Assembly (NCBI RefSeq): GCF_963511525.1
Contig: NZ_CAUPIY010000002.1
Span: 180,812 to 244,811, forward strand
Source of the DNA: Mobiluncus sp963511525
GTDB taxonomy: Bacteria; Actinomycetota; Actinomycetes; Actinomycetales; Actinomycetaceae
Direction of reading: 5' to 3'
DNA: 64,000 nucleotides
In this document: piece by piece, positions 25,069 to 32,754 of the stretch
Position numbering within the stretch: the first letter of the stretch is position 1
Layout: every line of letters begins with the position of its first letter
Notes under the pieces: generated by a model
Told to the model about the DNA's origin: nothing
Databases searched by the model: none
What the model saw: only the letters and a program-made list of their open reading frames with translations
Position numbers and translations under genes: made by a program

Positions 25069-26112
25069 ATGTCACCCGATGAGCTTCCGACACCAAAAAC
25101 CGGTTCTGCACCGGTGTACGCGCTGGCCTTTGATGTGGGGGGAACGGATACGAAGGTCGCTTTCGTGTCTAACAGCGGTTCGCTGGTGACGCTGCCGACC
25201 CTGGCTACTTCAACCGGCGGCGCTGTCTGTCTGATTGACCAAATTGCTGGTCAGTATAGTCAGATTCAACAGGCTTTGCGCCGCGGTGAAATACGTCGCC
25301 CTGACGGCAAAGCTGTGACCGCTGAGCAAGTTTGTGGTGTTGTCGGGGTGGGTGTTCCCGGAGTAATGGTGGAAGAAACCGGAATGACTATCACCTCAGC
25401 AAATTTAGGCTGGGGCAGTTTTCCCATGCGCGACCGATTAGGTGAAGCCTTGGGCGCTCCGATTGCGTTGGGACATGACGTTCGTTCCGGCGCCTTGGGC
25501 GAAGCCTTATTTACCGGACGTCAGGAGTGTTTTTTTGTCGCTATCGGGACCGGCATTTCGGCAGGGATAGTTCTCAACGGACGAGTACTGAACCGGAGCG
25601 GAAGCTCCGGCGAAATTGGCCAGGTTCTACTTCCCAATCCCGATTTGAATTATCTGGAAAAGGCCGCCGCGCCAGCTTCTGCCCAACCGACCCAGCTCCC
25701 CTTGGAACGGATTGCGTCCGCCGAATATACCGCCCGACGCTACGCCCTTTTGAAAGGTATTTCCCCACAAACTGACCACCCCACATCCAAGGATGTGTTC
25801 CTGAGAGAACGGGAAGGAGACGAATGCGCTCATCACGTAATCGAAACCGCCACGCAGGCATTGGGGGCAGTCTTGGCTGCCAGCCTGGCGACCTTGGGAA
25901 ATCTTGAAGTCATCGTAGGCGGAGGACAATCAAAGGAAGGATCCGCCTACCTTGAACGACTCCGTCAGGCTACGGTATCGCACCTCGTGAACCTGCCTGA
26001 ACCGAAGTTCTCATTGTCAAACTTTGGGTCGCGAGCGCAACTGTTGGGTATCGCGGCGCAAGCCTTTGCCAAAGCCCACGTTCCGATTATCCCCGCGACC
26101 CGCCCGTCATAA
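25069..26112 (+). CDS. ROK-family sugar kinase
   Basis: About 347 residues from ATG 25069, chosen because GGAGGG lies at the right distance; an in-frame TTG at 25057 lies inside that site. ROK features are the phosphate-binding FDVGGTDTKVAF near the N-terminus, GVPGVM, a catalytic-Asp segment GHDVRSGALGEALF, and IGTGISAGIVLNGR followed by GSSGEIGQVLL. The usual zinc-binding His and the CxCGxxGCxE cluster are missing: GEIGH is GEIGQ and no cysteines follow. So this belongs to the zinc-less branch or is divergent. It presumably phosphorylates the incoming hexose or hexosamine before the SIS enzyme acts. No separate N-acetyl deacetylase gene is present in the cluster. Confidence 0.86.
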   Translation: MSPDELPTPKTGSAPVYALAFDVGGTDTKVAFVSNSGSLVTLPTLATSTGGAVCLIDQIAGQYSQIQQALRRGEIRRPDGKAVTAEQVCGVVGVGVPGVMVEETGMTITSANLGWGSFPMRDRLGEALGAPIALGHDVRSGALGEALFTGRQECFFVAIGTGISAGIVLNGRVLNRSGSSGEIGQVLLPNPDLNYLEKAAAPASAQPTQLPLERIASAEYTARRYALLKGISPQTDHPTSKDVFLREREGDECAHHVIETATQALGAVLAASLATLGNLEVIVGGGQSKEGSAYLERLRQATVSHLVNLPEPKFSLSNFGSRAQLLGIAAQAFAKAHVPIIPATRPS

Positions 26113-26129
26113 GTTTGGAAAGACTCCTT

Positions 26130-27119
26130 ATGCCCCAGTTAGTTACTTTCACTCCCAACCCTGCTTTGGACATCACTTACACGGTGGATGCCCTCAAGAT
26201 CGGTTCGACACACCGGGTCGAGGACTTCGTTTACCGTGCCGGAGGTAAGGGGATTAATACAGCTTCAGTCCTGGCTCAAATGGGGTATCCCACCCTCGCA
26301 GTTGGATTTTTTTCCAGCCCGGAATACCTTGCCGACCTGGAAAAACGGAAACTAGAGTGGCACGGAAAGTTTAGTTTTCTACCCTTGCCCATGCCATTCC
26401 CAAACCGCCAATCCGTAGCTATCGTGGCTGACGGAGACGCCACAGTATTCAATGAGGCAGGACCGAACTATGGCACTATGAACCCCAACGACGTTACTCA
26501 GCATTGGGAACAGGCATGGCTGCAGGCACTCGAGCTGGACTGGGCGACACCGAATGCTTTCGTCAGCATTAACGGGTCTTTTGCCCAGGGCAGTCCCAAG
26601 GGGATGCTCGGACGTCTAATCACTGGTTTGCATAACTTAGGCTGCTGGGTGATGGTGGATACCTCCGGGCAGTTTCTCTTAGAGGCCGCTCAGGCGGGCG
26701 CGGATTGTCTGAAACCAAATGTGGCGGAACTGCGTGAGGCTACCGGTATTACTGAGTTGTCCGCGGCGGCGCGCTCTTTGCTATCTCTGGGAGCTCGCTC
26801 CTTGCTGATTTCCGCTGGAAAAGACGGGCTGGCCTACGTGGAGCATCCCGCCGCGCCTGTGCACACCGCCTCGCTACAGGTCGAGTGGGCCGCCCCCGGG
26901 ATGACTTTGGAGGGCAATCCTACTGGAGCGGGTGATGCGGCGGTAGCTGGATTTCTGTCCGGTATGTCCGAAAACTTGCCGACACACGAGGCTCTCGGGC
27001 GCGCGGTGTCTTGGTCGGCAGCCGCGGTTCCGGCGGCAGTTGCTGGTGTGGTGGAAACAGATATGGTGGCAACAATTGCCGCTAAAATGACCTTTCAAAC
27101 TGAAGAATGGAGTGCATAA
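26130..27119 (+). CDS. PfkB-family hexose-phosphate kinase (tagatose-6-phosphate kinase/1-phosphofructokinase type)
   Basis: About 329 residues from ATG 26130, which has GGAAAG upstream; a TTG at 26115 is in frame but less likely. It begins with TFTPNPALDITY, typical of the LacC/FruK branch. AGGKGINTASVLAQMG is the sugar-binding motif near residue 40, and the ATP/catalytic motif GNPTGAGDAAVAGF lies near 270. It phosphorylates a ketohexose monophosphate at C1 or C6 to give the bisphosphate cleaved by the next gene product. Its stop codon abuts the aldolase start with no gap, so the pair is translationally coupled. FruK activity on fructose 1-phosphate cannot be excluded, but the neighbours favour tagatose 6-phosphate. 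Confidence 0.86.
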   Translation: MPQLVTFTPNPALDITYTVDALKIGSTHRVEDFVYRAGGKGINTASVLAQMGYPTLAVGFFSSPEYLADLEKRKLEWHGKFSFLPLPMPFPNRQSVAIVADGDATVFNEAGPNYGTMNPNDVTQHWEQAWLQALELDWATPNAFVSINGSFAQGSPKGMLGRLITGLHNLGCWVMVDTSGQFLLEAAQAGADCLKPNVAELREATGITELSAAARSLLSLGARSLLISAGKDGLAYVEHPAAPVHTASLQVEWAAPGMTLEGNPTGAGDAAVAGFLSGMSENLPTHEALGRAVSWSAAAVPAAVAGVVETDMVATIAAKMTFQTEEWSA

Positions 27120-27956
27120 ATGCTGTGCGATATACGTAAACTCGCTGCTGAGGCCGCCTCGGCCGGAGTCGGTCTGGGAGCTTTCAACGTGGTGCTGCTG
27201 GAACATGGCGAAGCCCAAATCGCCGCGGCAGAAGCGGTCAACCTACCGGTGATTCTGCAGCTGTCCCAAAACGCTGTTAAGTACCATCATGGCTGGCTGG
27301 AACCCATCGGCTGCGCCGTGCTAAAGCTAGCCGAACAGGCAAAAGTCCCGGTGGTAGCGCACCTCGATCACGCTGAGGACCTCGACCTGTGCCGCGCGGC
27401 AGTCGATTTGGGCTTTACCTCGATTATGTATGACGGCTCCAAACTGCCGGATGCACAAAACCGTGACACCACCGCGCAGATTACCCAGTGGTGTCACGAC
27501 CGTGGCGTGAGTGTCGAGGCCGAATTAGGAGAGGTCGGTGGAAAAAATGGAGTCCACGACCCGAGCGCACGCACCAACCCAAAGGACGCCGCAAAGTTCG
27601 TGGCAGACACCGGCGTGGACTTGCTGGCGGTAGCGGTGGGGTCGTCACACGCGATGACCTCGCGCGATGCCACGTTGGATACAGAACTTATCTCTGCCAT
27701 TAAACAGGCTGTTCCGGTTCCGCTGGTCCTGCACGGTTCTTCCGGGGTTTCTGACGAAGGAATGCGCGCCGCCATCAAAGCGGGAATGACCAAGATTAAC
27801 GTCTCTACGCACCTGAACGTGGTCTATACCGCTGAAGTTCGTAAGGACTTGGCACAAGGCCCCGATTTGGTCGACCCCCGTAAGTATTCCCGTAACGGTA
27901 ACACCGCATTGCAAGCGGAAGTGGAACGTCTGCTTCTCTGGTACTCAGGGAAATAA
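27120..27956 (+). CDS. Class II tagatose/fructose-bisphosphate aldolase
   Basis: A 278-residue zinc-dependent aldolase that cleaves a ketohexose 1,6-bisphosphate into dihydroxyacetone phosphate and glyceraldehyde 3-phosphate. Catalytic and metal residues are visible: D83 and H84 in HLDHAED, YDGS near 104-107, E135 in VEAELGEVGG, H177 in GSSHAM, H205 in LHGSSG, and the phosphate site KINVSTHLN near 226-234. The length and GatY/AgaY-like signature fit the tagatose branch. It is the last gene of the isomerase-ROK-PfkB-aldolase operon. The pathway end product enters glycolysis. The exact stereochemical preference cannot be told from sequence by eye. Confidence 0.92.
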   Translation: MLCDIRKLAAEAASAGVGLGAFNVVLLEHGEAQIAAAEAVNLPVILQLSQNAVKYHHGWLEPIGCAVLKLAEQAKVPVVAHLDHAEDLDLCRAAVDLGFTSIMYDGSKLPDAQNRDTTAQITQWCHDRGVSVEAELGEVGGKNGVHDPSARTNPKDAAKFVADTGVDLLAVAVGSSHAMTSRDATLDTELISAIKQAVPVPLVLHGSSGVSDEGMRAAIKAGMTKINVSTHLNVVYTAEVRKDLAQGPDLVDPRKYSRNGNTALQAEVERLLLWYSGK

Positions 27957-28007
27957 ACCCCGCTAGATGCTGAAATTCCGGGAAGGAATCGTCAGGATAC
28001 CCGTCAG

Positions 28008-28348
28008 CTAACCGTTTATCGCGCGCAGCCCGAAAGCGAAAGAACGCGATTCTCCTGACGCGAGTACCAACAAATCCTGGTTGCGGTTCAGGGCGTTGGG
28101 CGGGCAGGTCATCGGCTCGACGGCCAGGGCGCGCCCGTCGCGAACGCCGGGGAAAGCCTGCTGGTGAGCAGGGTCAGCGGTATAAATCTGAAGCCACCGA
28201 CACCACGGCCCGGCACTGAGTTCCGTCCCCGAACCGTCCGCCCAGCACAAGGCGGCCCGGACTCGCCCGTCCGGTTCGGGTTGCGCCCGAAACGCGTGAT
28301 CAAGCCAGAGTCCGCGCAGCGCTACCGGCCGCGCTTGACCCAACACAG
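28008..28348 (-). pseudogene. Truncated duplicate of the galM 3' end
   Basis: This 112-codon open frame matches the C-terminal third of the intact aldose 1-epimerase at 30334-31299 almost residue for residue from VLGQARPVAL to PNALNRNQD, and nucleotide identity is high. Matching ends sharply after ...CCCAACACAG (28348 here, 30680 in the intact gene). The fragment keeps the AVEP glutamate segment but lacks both catalytic histidines, so it cannot be an active epimerase. It lies 52 bases after the aldolase gene, on the opposite strand, and on the far side of AT-rich cassette 2 from intact galM. The copies have diverged at scattered positions, so the duplication is not recent. Confidence 0.85.
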
Positions 28349-28431
28349 AGCCACGAATGTTCCAGAGGAATCGTAAACCCCGGGCAGAAATGCAAATCGA
28401 TTATGAGAGTGATGTAACACATCTAGCTCCG

Positions 28432-28440
28432 TGATATAGT
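28432..28440 (+). promoter_or_regulatory. Extended -10 promoter of cassette 2
   Basis: TGATATAGT is an extended -10 element 36 bases before the ATG of the secreted-protein gene, which also has a consensus AAGGAGG ribosome binding site at 28464-28470. It resembles the TGATATAAT in front of cassette 1. Confidence 0.52.
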
Positions 28441-28475
28441 GTTGGTATTAATCTTGAAACTACAAGGAGGCTTAT

Positions 28476-29057
28476 ATGCTTACTAACAAGGCTATATTTG
28501 CTGCTATTTCTCTTCTTGCACTAAGCACCTCGGGATTCGACAGCGTTGCCACTTCTCAAAATGACAGTGCTCCAATTCTACCCATCAATAGCCGCAGCGA
28601 AATGATACGCCCGACCACTCCTCTAATCGAGGTTGATTCAACACTCAGTAGAATCAGTTTCTCCAACCCTGCGCGTCCACAGTTGAGTGCCGTGGTACCT
28701 ACGAAACCAGTCTATTCACCTTCGAAGTGCACAGGATACACCGACTTGCCGCATAAGAGCGGCAACATGGCATCCGTACACGGTCGTATAACATGCTCAA
28801 ATAACGTTCAATACCTTAAGACAGTGACATCTCTCTACCGCGAAACTCCGTACGGATTCCAACCGTTGGCTTCCGATGGATCTGAAACTACCGGAAAGAA
28901 TACAAGCTACGATGCACATCCTCACCAGTCCTGTTCAGGTACTGGAACACACACATATTGGGGTTTTTCTGCACATTTTACAACCGAGAATGGGAAGAAT
29001 TACTTCGCCAGGACAGGTAATGGTGGAAATAACCGAATCAGTAGATTTTCATGCTAG
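28476..29057 (+). CDS. Secreted protein with signal peptide, first gene of AT-rich cassette 2
   Basis: A 193-residue exported protein of unrecognised family. Residues 1-27 form a signal peptide (MLTNKAIFAAISLLALSTSG core). A low-complexity Ser/Pro linker to about residue 80 leads to a cysteine-containing domain: KCTGYTD, SVHGRITC, TSLYRETPYGF, a Cys-Ser-Gly-Thr-Gly segment with YWGFSAHF, and a terminal ISRFSC. The order and spacing of G-x-h-x-C, LY, C-x-G, W-x-F and the C-terminal Cys parallel the secreted protein of cassette 1 (4813-5370), suggesting distant homology. The gene is AT-rich compared with the flanking aldolase and galM. Its stop overlaps the next start by 7 bases. Confidence 0.78.
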   Translation: MLTNKAIFAAISLLALSTSGFDSVATSQNDSAPILPINSRSEMIRPTTPLIEVDSTLSRISFSNPARPQLSAVVPTKPVYSPSKCTGYTDLPHKSGNMASVHGRITCSNNVQYLKTVTSLYRETPYGFQPLASDGSETTGKNTSYDAHPHQSCSGTGTHTYWGFSAHFTTENGKNYFARTGNGGNNRISRFSC

Positions 29058-29629
29058 CTCGGACATTATACTTCACCTCAGTTGCAGCGATTGTAGTTGC
29101 TCTGGCATCTTGCACCCTCGGGTCAACAGGTTCTACTTCACGAGATCCGTCACCTGCGGCTCTGGAATATGCTTACGTAGGACCAGATGCACCCCCTACA
29201 CTCGTTGTAAATGGAAAAGAGATTACACCAGTCGAGTTTCTGTGGTTACCCGATTTCGAGGCACAGATAGGCAACATGGTAACGTCTATGGAGCATATAC
29301 CTATCGTGACACGAAAGAATCCTGCTTTTCTCGAACTGCGATTTTACAGGATTGCACCACCGCCCTCGACTTTAGTCCGTCAGTGTGAGCAAATTTACAA
29401 GAAAGAATCAGTTAATCCCAACAAATGCACATACCAAGAATTCGGCATCAATTTACAGGAAGATTGGCAGGTAAGAGACTCTTTCATAGAGCTAAGGTTA
29501 CCTATTACGATGAAGTCTAAATACGTGACATTATCTATCTTTTATCCCAATGCAAATGGTTGGGACAAAGCCTCTACTGATAGTCCGATGAACCATGCCA
29601 ACTATGTATTCATTCTTAAAAGCGATTGA
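29051..29629 (+). CDS. Putative lipoprotein, second gene of AT-rich cassette 2
   Basis: A 192-residue protein whose N-terminus (hydrophobic stretch about 5-20, lipobox ALASC with C21) marks it as a lipoprotein. The mature part holds beta-rich segments (FLELRFYRIAP, SFIELRLPI, KYVTLSIFYPN, NYVFILKSD) and two cysteines near residues 110 and 123. The layout resembles the lipoprotein of cassette 1 at 3459-4022. It overlaps the secreted-protein gene at its start and the next gene at its end, so all three are probably translated as a unit. No family is recognised. Confidence 0.72.
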   Translation: MLARTLYFTSVAAIVVALASCTLGSTGSTSRDPSPAALEYAYVGPDAPPTLVVNGKEITPVEFLWLPDFEAQIGNMVTSMEHIPIVTRKNPAFLELRFYRIAPPPSTLVRQCEQIYKKESVNPNKCTYQEFGINLQEDWQVRDSFIELRLPITMKSKYVTLSIFYPNANGWDKASTDSPMNHANYVFILKSD

Positions 29630-30239
29630 TCCGAATCTCGCGCTGCGGTCTAACGACCATCGTAATGGGTATGTATCTGATTTGGTCTTTAAACACTTTG
29701 ATGCCACTCTGATGCTGCTTCTACCAATAGGAAATATGCAGGACACATTTTCCTGGGCGGACCTCGCCGCGAAACATCATTACTCCTTGGTTGAAGTTTC
29801 TCGGAATCCTCAGCTACTCGAAACAATCGACACCGGTTCCAAATTGCACTTCGCCGAGGGCGTAATTAACAGTGAAGTTTACTTATCTCAGCTGACAGCC
29901 ACGCTCGCGGATTTCTCCGAATACGATTCCTGGCACGGTATATTCTGGAGTGGATATGTCGAATACGCAGAACAGGCTCATCTCATCGGCCCTGTTGATT
30001 CATTCCTACGTCCTGAAGAATACGCGCTACGTGAGTTTTTGTCACGTAAACTCACCACCGCCTTAAATTCTCGCCTGCCATCTCTCCTTTTTAATTCCTC
30101 AATTTCGTGCGTATTAACTCAGCCAATCTATTCTGACAGAATCTATGTTTCATGCCATAAAAGAATTGCGTTAGCCCTGTCGGACAAACTGCCTGACGTT
30201 CTTCCTGTCACTGCCGAGGATTCGTTACCCAACTTCTGA
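29595..30239 (+). CDS. Hypothetical cytosolic protein, third gene of AT-rich cassette 2
   Basis: A 214-residue protein with no signal peptide or membrane helix. The start drawn at ATG 29595 overlaps the lipoprotein gene by 35 bases; ATG 29604 is an alternative and neither has a clear ribosome binding site. The product looks alpha/beta, with DATLMLLLPIGN near 35-46, a central WHGIFWSGYVEYAEQ segment and an amphipathic region REFLSRKLTTALNSRL. It has no recognised domain. It occupies the slot held by the 273-residue protein of cassette 1, although I see no convincing sequence match between them and the gene order differs. The composition is AT-rich in its first half, less so at the end. Confidence 0.62.
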   Translation: MPTMYSFLKAIDPNLALRSNDHRNGYVSDLVFKHFDATLMLLLPIGNMQDTFSWADLAAKHHYSLVEVSRNPQLLETIDTGSKLHFAEGVINSEVYLSQLTATLADFSEYDSWHGIFWSGYVEYAEQAHLIGPVDSFLRPEEYALREFLSRKLTTALNSRLPSLLFNSSISCVLTQPIYSDRIYVSCHKRIALALSDKLPDVLPVTAEDSLPNF

Positions 30240-30266
30240 TGCTCTTCTTAAGACGATGTAAATAGA

Positions 30267-30302
30267 GAAAGTTACGATTCCGAAACCTAGCATCGGACTT
30301 TC
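30267..30302 (+). terminator. Weak hairpin after cassette 2
   Basis: GAAAGT (30267-30272) and CGAT (30275-30278) pair with ATCG (30292-30295) and ACTTTC (30297-30302). The stem is short and interrupted and has no U-tract, so this is only a possible terminator of the cassette. Confidence 0.28.
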
Positions 30303-30333
30303 ACGGTCGGGGGTGCGGGGTGACGGCTATTCA

Positions 30334-31299
30334 TCAGCGTGCCGCGGTGAAGGAGCGTAGCCCGAAAGTGAAGGTTTCCGGTTTCCCTGGTTCCAGTACC
30401 AGTACGTCCTGGTTGCGGTTCAGGGCGTTCGGCGGGCAGGTCATCGGCTCGACGGCCAGGGCGCGCCCGTCGCGAACGCCGGGGAAAGCCTGCTGGTGGG
30501 CGGGGTCGGCGCTATAAATCTGGAGCCACCGACACCACGGTCCAGCACTGAGTTCCGTCCCTAGACCATCGGCACAGCACAAGGCGGCCCGGACTCGCCC
30601 GTCTGGCTCGGGTTGCGCGCGAAAGGCGTGGTCAAGCCACATTCCGTGCAGCGCTACCGGCCGCGCTTGACCCAACACAGTGTCCGCGGGTCGCTCTAGA
30701 CCGGTCGGCAGGTTGCGTGTTGAATCGAGCACGAGGTTGTTGCCTACCGAGATACTCAGGGTGCATTCGTCCAGGCTCGCGCCCCCCGCGCTCAAATAAG
30801 GATGCCACCCGAAGCCAAATGGGCAGGGCGCAGCGCTGAGGTTGGAAACTCGCAGTTCGCCTCGCAACCCTTGGGTCGCATCAATGCTCCAGTTCATCAC
30901 GTATTTGAGTCGCCACGGCCAGCCTGGTTGCGGTTCCATTTCCAGCGTGAGGCATACCGCCGCGGGGTTGTCGGACGTTTCGGGATCGAGTTCCCAAGGC
31001 CGTTCCCTGACGAAACCGTGAATGGCGTTGCGGCGGTCGGGTTCGTTGATTTCGAGCTGATACGTTTCGCCTTGAAAGGTGAAATTCCCGCCGTCTACCC
31101 GGTTGGGCCACGGCGCTAGCAGACATCCCGCCGCAAACGGAACCGGGGACACTCGTGACAACCCCTGGTGCGGCAAAGGAGGGGTCACCACCAGCGGCTT
31201 CCCCGCAAAAGTCAGCGACCACAAGCCCCCGCCGAAAGGGGAAATCTGGGCGCGGTATTGACCGGCACAAAGTTCTAGAAAGTCATTGCTCGAGGTCAT
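30334..31299 (-). CDS. galM: Aldose 1-epimerase
   Basis: A 321-residue mutarotase interconverting alpha and beta anomers of galactose or related aldohexoses. Catalytic residues are recognisable: the histidine of NAIHGFVRE near residue 93, the histidine of FGFGWHPYLS near 168, and the glutamate of LAVEPMTCPPNALN near 283. The ATG at 31299 has no obvious ribosome binding site, so the message may be leaderless or poorly translated. Its last third is duplicated as a fragment at 28008-28348, across AT-rich cassette 2. Its proximity to the tagatose-route genes suits a role in sugar use, although the cassette separates them. Confidence 0.9.
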   Translation of the reverse strand: MTSSNDFLELCAGQYRAQISPFGGGLWSLTFAGKPLVVTPPLPHQGLSRVSPVPFAAGCLLAPWPNRVDGGNFTFQGETYQLEINEPDRRNAIHGFVRERPWELDPETSDNPAAVCLTLEMEPQPGWPWRLKYVMNWSIDATQGLRGELRVSNLSAAPCPFGFGWHPYLSAGGASLDECTLSISVGNNLVLDSTRNLPTGLERPADTVLGQARPVALHGMWLDHAFRAQPEPDGRVRAALCCADGLGTELSAGPWCRWLQIYSADPAHQQAFPGVRDGRALAVEPMTCPPNALNRNQDVLVLEPGKPETFTFGLRSFTAAR

Positions 31300-31371
31300 A
31301 CGCCGATTTTAGCAAGGGTGGGGTCACCAGAGCGGGCCATCGGGTAGCGGTTGGCGCTCAGACTACGCGGA

Positions 31372-32595
31372 CTACGCGGCCGCTAATTTTTGCACCAGCT
31401 CACAGATTTGTTCCGCTTTATCCTTCGACACATCGGTGGGCAACCCCAGACTGCGCTGGGCCAAAGACACGGTGTGCGGGTAGGATTCCAGTGGCCCGAC
31501 ACCGTAAGGCTCGAGGCTATCCACCCCGGGGAAAAGTATCGAGTTGTACCAGCGACGCGAATAAACGTGAGACTCCCGAAGTTTAGCGTGTACCTCGTTT
31601 ACTGCCCGCGTATCTCGCAGCAGAATCGGGAAGATGAGCAGGGGTTGGGGTGCAGCGCAGGCTATCTGCGCTGGAATTTGCAGGTAGTCCCGCCCGCTCA
31701 GCCGGTCTTGATAGATAGCGACCGCCTGCCGGCGCTGCTCCTGATTCGACTCGAGACCGTCCAAGGCTTGGCACGCTTTGTTCGCGATGTAGGGGCTCAT
31801 TGAGTAGTTGGGGTACTCGAGCGCGGCTCGCCGTTCCGCAGGCGCGATAGCCGGTTCGAACAGGCGCATCCGGCGCAGCACCCGCTTCAGCGCATTCGCC
31901 AGCGCCTGGGGAATCCGAGAAAATACGCGAATCTGGTTGAGATAGAGCCGCGCCGACAGGTCCTGGAGCCACGGAAGTGCGCCCACGTTTCCAAGTGCGG
32001 ACTTGATGGCTGCATAGAGCGGGGAATCGGTGGTTTCGAGGCGAGGGTTTACCCAGATGAGACCACCGAATCTGGTGGCGGTCAAAATCTTTTCCACCCC
32101 GAAAGAATGCACGGAAACGTCCGCTAACGGCTCACCCTGGGAGTCTCGCGCCATTCGGCCTACACAGTGCGCGGAATCCTCGACATAAAGCAGCTTGCGC
32201 TCGCAGGCGAAGTCTCGCGCCGCGAGCGTGTCAGCGTCAGAAATAAACCCGAAAGTGTTTTGCATCACCACCCCTACCAGCTGGCTTTGCTCCCATTGGC
32301 CGCCAGTCTGCACTTGCGCGGTGAGGGATTCGGGGTTGACGTCGGCATACACGCCGCTCAGTCCCGCCGCCAGAATCGGATCCACCGCGGTGCAGCAGGT
32401 ATAAAGCTGGGTGAGAACACCGGGTTGGCGCTGACCCCCAACGGTCGAAGCTAGGCTTGCTAGAGCGCTAAAAACCGCGTGCATCCCGTAGCGGGCTTTA
32501 TAAACCGGGAACCAATCCTCAGCGCAGGTTCCAGTCACCTGAGCCATTTTCTGTCTCAGATTCACAAGGGCGGTCGTGTTTTGCGGGTTAGTCAA
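31372..32595 (-). CDS. DegT/DnrJ/EryC1/StrS-type PLP-dependent protein
   Basis: A 407-residue protein from TTG 32595 with GAGGA seven bases upstream. The fold-type I signature is present: VEDSAHC (D140, H143), where the aspartate contacts the pyridine nitrogen, and SFGVEKILTATRFGG, where K169 is the expected Schiff-base lysine. A C-terminal domain ends with RRWYNSILFPGVD, PHTVSLAQRSLGLPT, typical of sugar aminotransferases of the DegT family. Such enzymes usually transaminate nucleotide-linked keto sugars. It is divergent from a FemX-like peptidoglycan gene, suggesting an envelope role, but no sugar-nucleotide genes are nearby, so the substrate is unknown. Confidence 0.82.
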   Translation of the reverse strand: MTNPQNTTALVNLRQKMAQVTGTCAEDWFPVYKARYGMHAVFSALASLASTVGGQRQPGVLTQLYTCCTAVDPILAAGLSGVYADVNPESLTAQVQTGGQWEQSQLVGVVMQNTFGFISDADTLAARDFACERKLLYVEDSAHCVGRMARDSQGEPLADVSVHSFGVEKILTATRFGGLIWVNPRLETTDSPLYAAIKSALGNVGALPWLQDLSARLYLNQIRVFSRIPQALANALKRVLRRMRLFEPAIAPAERRAALEYPNYSMSPYIANKACQALDGLESNQEQRRQAVAIYQDRLSGRDYLQIPAQIACAAPQPLLIFPILLRDTRAVNEVHAKLRESHVYSRRWYNSILFPGVDSLEPYGVGPLESYPHTVSLAQRSLGLPTDVSKDKAEQICELVQKLAAA

Positions 32596-32754
32596 GGTTG
32601 AGTCCTCGTCGGGTGGCGTAATACACTGAAAGGGTATCAGTTTATCCTGTTCAGGAACACTTTTATTCCCGACTTTCAGCTCTAACAGTTGCGAAGGTAA
32701 AATACGTCGGGGTTACGGACATTAATCCGCCCAACAACCTAGAAAGATTACCCA

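Noticed and set aside
28876..29388. Open frame overlapping the first two genes of cassette 2 on the same strand.
   Set aside because: It lies across two frames that have signal peptides and good starts. Its product has no signal or domain.
28349..30333. An insertion sequence or integrase around cassette 2.
   Set aside because: No transposase, recombinase or terminal inverted repeats were found. Only the galM duplication suggests insertion.
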